Below are positions 61,416-64,000 of a stretch of 64,000 bases of DNA, one piece after another. The position numbers and the translations under genes were made by a program. Source of the DNA: Candidatus Nitrosocosmicus agrestis (GTDB lineage: Archaea; Thermoproteota; Nitrososphaeria; Nitrososphaerales; Nitrososphaeraceae); contig NZ_VUYS01000002.1 in assembly GCF_008389435.1 (NCBI RefSeq), forward strand, positions 62,001 to 126,000, read 5' to 3'. The stretch's first letter is position 1; the number at the start of each line of letters is the position of its first letter. Under the pieces are notes generated by a model that was not told the DNA's origin, did not search any database, and saw only the letters and a list, made by a program, of their open reading frames with translations.

Positions 61416-62534
61416 CTAATTTAACAAATGATACAATTCAGTGTTTTCAGAACTTAATTTGTATAGAGATAACGGTTTGTAATCCTTAACTGCAATCAAT
61501 CTGGTTTTGATTTCTGATTCCATATTAAAGGATATTTTAGAAAGCTTACTACATTTTTCAAGCCACATCTTCAAGATATCAGAACATTTATCTGAGTTTA
61601 GTTTTCTTATGTTAACGAGATATGGAACCAATATACGATATAAACAATATCTTCGAAAGCGAGGTATGGGAGTTTGCAACAATCTTTCTATCCAATAATA
61701 TTTCTTTACTTTATCACTCTTTAAAATAATCTCACACCTTTTGTTTTGAAATCTAGAAGTCTTCTTTCTTTTGAGGTCAATATCTGCAAGCCAGAGTCTA
61801 AAATCTCTAATCAGTTTGATGTTTATTGATTGAACGTTATCCTTATCAAACTCCTGAATTATCTTTATCTGATATCTAATTTGGTCATTTTCATCATTAA
61901 TATTTAGATTTTTTGAGTTGAAAGTATAAGGTATCCTTAGTAATGAGGATTTGAACGAAGGATTATGACTCGAATCCTTTTTCTTCAAACTAAAAGTCAT
62001 TTCAGCATACCTGAGAAACTCCTCTGAAGGTTTTTTAGATAATTCACTTAATTCTTTAATTAATTCTAACGGTCTGGTATCTATCACAATATAGATATGA
62101 TAACCATTTCCTGTCCACAGTATAGTCGGTTGAGAACTATATAATTTTTCTTCGATTGTCTTTATACTCCTATTCTTTGTCTTTTCTAACTTAGTTATTG
62201 CTTCCGGATATGGTAGATTTTTTTCTAAATCAAGATCGATAAAAATAATATTTGGAGCTTGTATGTCTGAATAACTGAGATAATCGTTGTTGTCTAAAAC
62301 TGGGTAAGCATTGATTCTACAATCTATAAAATCTGCTTTAATGTATTCATTTAGTATTTGTTCTTTGTTATAGACTGTAAATTGTCTATTATTACTAAAA
62401 GCCGTTGATATTTTCCTCGGGAATAATTGTTGTCTTCCTTCAAAATGTGAAAGAATAAAATCTATTCCTTCTTTAACTTTGTTGATTCTATCATCCTTTT
62501 TCTTATAGTCAACACCACTATTTCCAGAAATCAT
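61416..62534 (-). CDS. AEP-type (archaeo-eukaryotic) primase-like protein
   Basis: 372 residues from ATG 62534. Visible motifs of the archaeo-eukaryotic primase fold: IIFIDLDL (near residue 100, metal-binding D-x-D) and WTGNGYHIYIVID (near residue 145, the sGxGxH loop). Further down SSLLRIPYTFN and a basic C-terminal helical half. Primases make RNA or DNA primers; plasmid and virus versions are often fused or paired with a polymerase. Its start overlaps the end of the PolB gene (62518-62534), so the two are translated as a unit. Confidence 0.65.
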   Translation of the reverse strand: MISGNSGVDYKKKDDRINKVKEGIDFILSHFEGRQQLFPRKISTAFSNNRQFTVYNKEQILNEYIKADFIDCRINAYPVLDNNDYLSYSDIQAPNIIFIDLDLEKNLPYPEAITKLEKTKNRSIKTIEEKLYSSQPTILWTGNGYHIYIVIDTRPLELIKELSELSKKPSEEFLRYAEMTFSLKKKDSSHNPSFKSSLLRIPYTFNSKNLNINDENDQIRYQIKIIQEFDKDNVQSINIKLIRDFRLWLADIDLKRKKTSRFQNKRCEIILKSDKVKKYYWIERLLQTPIPRFRRYCLYRILVPYLVNIRKLNSDKCSDILKMWLEKCSKLSKISFNMESEIKTRLIAVKDYKPLSLYKLSSENTELYHLLN

Positions 62535-63999
62535 CTAAAGTTGAGTCCCCTTTAACATGCTTATTGTAATTATAACCTAAACATTCTACCTGTTTTTCAA
62601 ATATTGATTGTAATGTTTTGAGGTATTCGCTTCTGTCTATGAATGCGGGATCTGAATGTGCTTTTCCAAGGCAATTAGCTTTGTAATAATGTATGGTATC
62701 TCCCTCCTTAGCATTTTGTTGTTTTCCCACAATATATTGAAATTTATTATCAGAATACTCAGATGGATCTCTTTCTAAAGTAAGACTAATTGCTAACCGT
62801 TCATGTGGAACTTGACCTTTTTCCATATCTTGATATGCTTTTCTTAGTTTGATTGTAGGATTTCTACCATGTTTTAGATCTTCAACAAACCCTCTTTGAA
62901 GATTATTTATCCATGGGGGTCTATCAGATTTTTTACCTTCCATTCCCACTATATCCGGAGCTTTAGTTACATCATCCTGATGTATTCCTATGTAATGCTT
63001 CTTACCTAAAAGTAGAAACTTTTTATAAGTTTTGACTAATTCAATTTCTGTATCCTCGAGCATTATAGAGCATTCTGCGAGAAATTTATCGATATCTAGT
63101 TCACCTTTTACGTCTGTTACAAAAATACTGTCGGTATCTCCATAAATTACGTCAAATCCATAAACTTTCTCTGCAATATGTTTCATATAGTCTAAAGTTC
63201 TTCTACCAAAGGCAGTAGTTAGTTCTGCTACTCGGTAATCAGCAAATTCAAAAAACTTGGTATTAAAAAGACCATAACAACCATTAATCAAAATCTTTAG
63301 TCCTAATTGCATAGCATTATTTCCCAGGTCTTTTTGTCTGAATCGTTCATTTCTATACTGTTCTAGGAGCTTTGGAATTATACCTCTGTATCTTTTGCAA
63401 ATCCAATATTCTTTTTGTCCTTGATGTTGTTCTTTTTCACCTTTGTCATGTATTAAATTCATGATTTCCTTTGGAACTCTAGCTTCGGGGTCATCTTTAC
63501 AACATGAACAGTTAACAGTGTCAAAGCTAATGTTGTAAATTATTATCAAAGTAGGATAAAGCGATCGCACATCAAAAACATACACGAGTTTTTTATCTCT
63601 ATAATAACCTTTTTTAGGATCGAGGACTAATCCACCTTCAATTTTCTTTTTTCCTCTTTGTATAGGATCAAGCGTTGGAGGTTTGCATTCACCGTTGTTA
63701 ATCTTGTCATTGATGACTTTGGTCCACCAACTAGTTAAACTATTGTTACAGACTCTATCAAATGGTACTTTTGTAATTATAGATATGGCATTCATCAAAT
63801 CAAAGATTTCATAGTTATTATGTCTGGAAAGGTCCATAACTAATGATGCATCTTTTATAACATATTCTAGTTGTTTAACATTAGATAATTGTTGTATCTT
63901 TTGTCCATCCATGTATTCAAGCTTTCCTTCACCTAAAATTGTTCTGCATACTGTATCTAGTTTCAGATTTAGATATTTACCATTGTAAATACCCATCAC
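62518..63999 (-). CDS. family B DNA polymerase, 5' part outside the window
   Basis: 493 C-terminal codons, open at the right edge. Seen: the Exo III-type Y-x3-D (YVIKDASLVMDL), palm motif A DVRSLYPTLI, motif B KILINGCYG, motif C YGDTDSIFV with both catalytic Asp. Motif A and B vary from the usual DFxSLYPS and NSxYG. The Cys cluster NCSCCKDDP lies just after motif A. Overlap with the primase gene (62518-62534) suggests a replication module, either an accessory chromosomal polymerase or part of an integrated element. The N-terminal exonuclease lies beyond 64000. Confidence 0.88.
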   Translation of the reverse strand: MMGIYNGKYLNLKLDTVCRTILGEGKLEYMDGQKIQQLSNVKQLEYVIKDASLVMDLSRHNNYEIFDLMNAISIITKVPFDRVCNNSLTSWWTKVINDKINNGECKPPTLDPIQRGKKKIEGGLVLDPKKGYYRDKKLVYVFDVRSLYPTLIIIYNISFDTVNCSCCKDDPEARVPKEIMNLIHDKGEKEQHQGQKEYWICKRYRGIIPKLLEQYRNERFRQKDLGNNAMQLGLKILINGCYGLFNTKFFEFADYRVAELTTAFGRRTLDYMKHIAEKVYGFDVIYGDTDSIFVTDVKGELDIDKFLAECSIMLEDTEIELVKTYKKFLLLGKKHYIGIHQDDVTKAPDIVGMEGKKSDRPPWINNLQRGFVEDLKHGRNPTIKLRKAYQDMEKGQVPHERLAISLTLERDPSEYSDNKFQYIVGKQQNAKEGDTIHYYKANCLGKAHSDPAFIDRSEYLKTLQSIFEKQVECLGYNYNKHVKGDSTLDDFWK

Positions 64000-64000
64000 C

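Noticed and set aside
62518-63999. Casposon
   Set aside because: PolB is present, but no Cas1, HNH or terminal inverted repeat is visible in this window; it cannot be decided here.

Overview
The window looks like chromosome of a Nitrososphaerales-type ammonia-oxidising archaeon (Nitrososphaerota, formerly Thaumarchaeota), most like the Nitrosocosmicus branch. This is inference, because no amo, rRNA or ribosomal gene lies here. The supporting signs are very AT-rich DNA, many GTG/TTG starts, TATA boxes about 25 bases before start codons (leaderless transcripts), a Pth2-type peptidyl-tRNA hydrolase, a family B DNA polymerase, two-domain multicopper oxidases, and a sensor domain I recognise from thaumarchaeal histidine kinases. 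Coding density is low, with long spacers holding decayed repeats and gene remnants. I found no tRNA, rRNA, CRISPR array or intact insertion sequence.

Layout. 1-5.2 kb: an NDH-2-type oxidoreductase with extra N-terminal domains (cut by the window edge), DoxX, an MFS transporter and two tandem YnfA-like membrane proteins. 5.5-8.1 kb: an arsenic module (HxlR-type regulator divergent from arsM, an arsenate-reductase-type phosphatase and an aquaporin-type channel). 8.4-26.3 kb: accessory region with glycosyltransferases, a GH130 enzyme, a secreted tandem-repeat protein, a YVTN propeller, CBS and Usp proteins, a predicted class III nucleotidyl cyclase fused to an unknown domain, a radical SAM/SPASM-like protein and a recombinase remnant. 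26.9-33 kb: three hypothetical or domain-only genes (one with a nuclease-like PD...E pattern), a tyrosinase-like copper protein, and an AbrB-like mini-gene with a dead copy beside it. 33.4-40.3 kb: metal genes (CsoR-like regulator lacking the usual ligands, DMT exporter, CDF exporter, multicopper oxidase, degenerate cupredoxin, two-wHTH regulator). 41-50.6 kb: a TetR locus with a MacB-like ABC system, three RTX-like Ca-binding-repeat secreted proteins and a broken UDP-sugar dehydrogenase. 51.4-57.5 kb: MarR plus a DHA2-type drug exporter, an orphan sensor protein and a second MFS paralogue. 57.8-61.1 kb: CmtR-like ArsR regulator, P1B metal ATPase and a divergent membrane-anchored Met/His protein. 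61.4-64 kb: an AEP-type primase overlapping a family B polymerase that runs off the right edge.

The strongest new signal is a shared promoter block around CTGAC-N2-GTCRG. It sits just downstream of TATA boxes in front of the ABC operon and two RTX-like genes, and in front of the broken sugar dehydrogenase. Near the TetR gene, this suggests a local regulon linking an ABC export/remodelling complex to surface Ca-binding proteins. A second signal is a dispersed cassette (conserved leader, AbrB-like mini-ORF, trailing inverted repeat) present in one intact and about four decayed copies. A third is another dispersed repeat with a tiny conserved ORF tail near 12, 17.5 and 26.7 kb.
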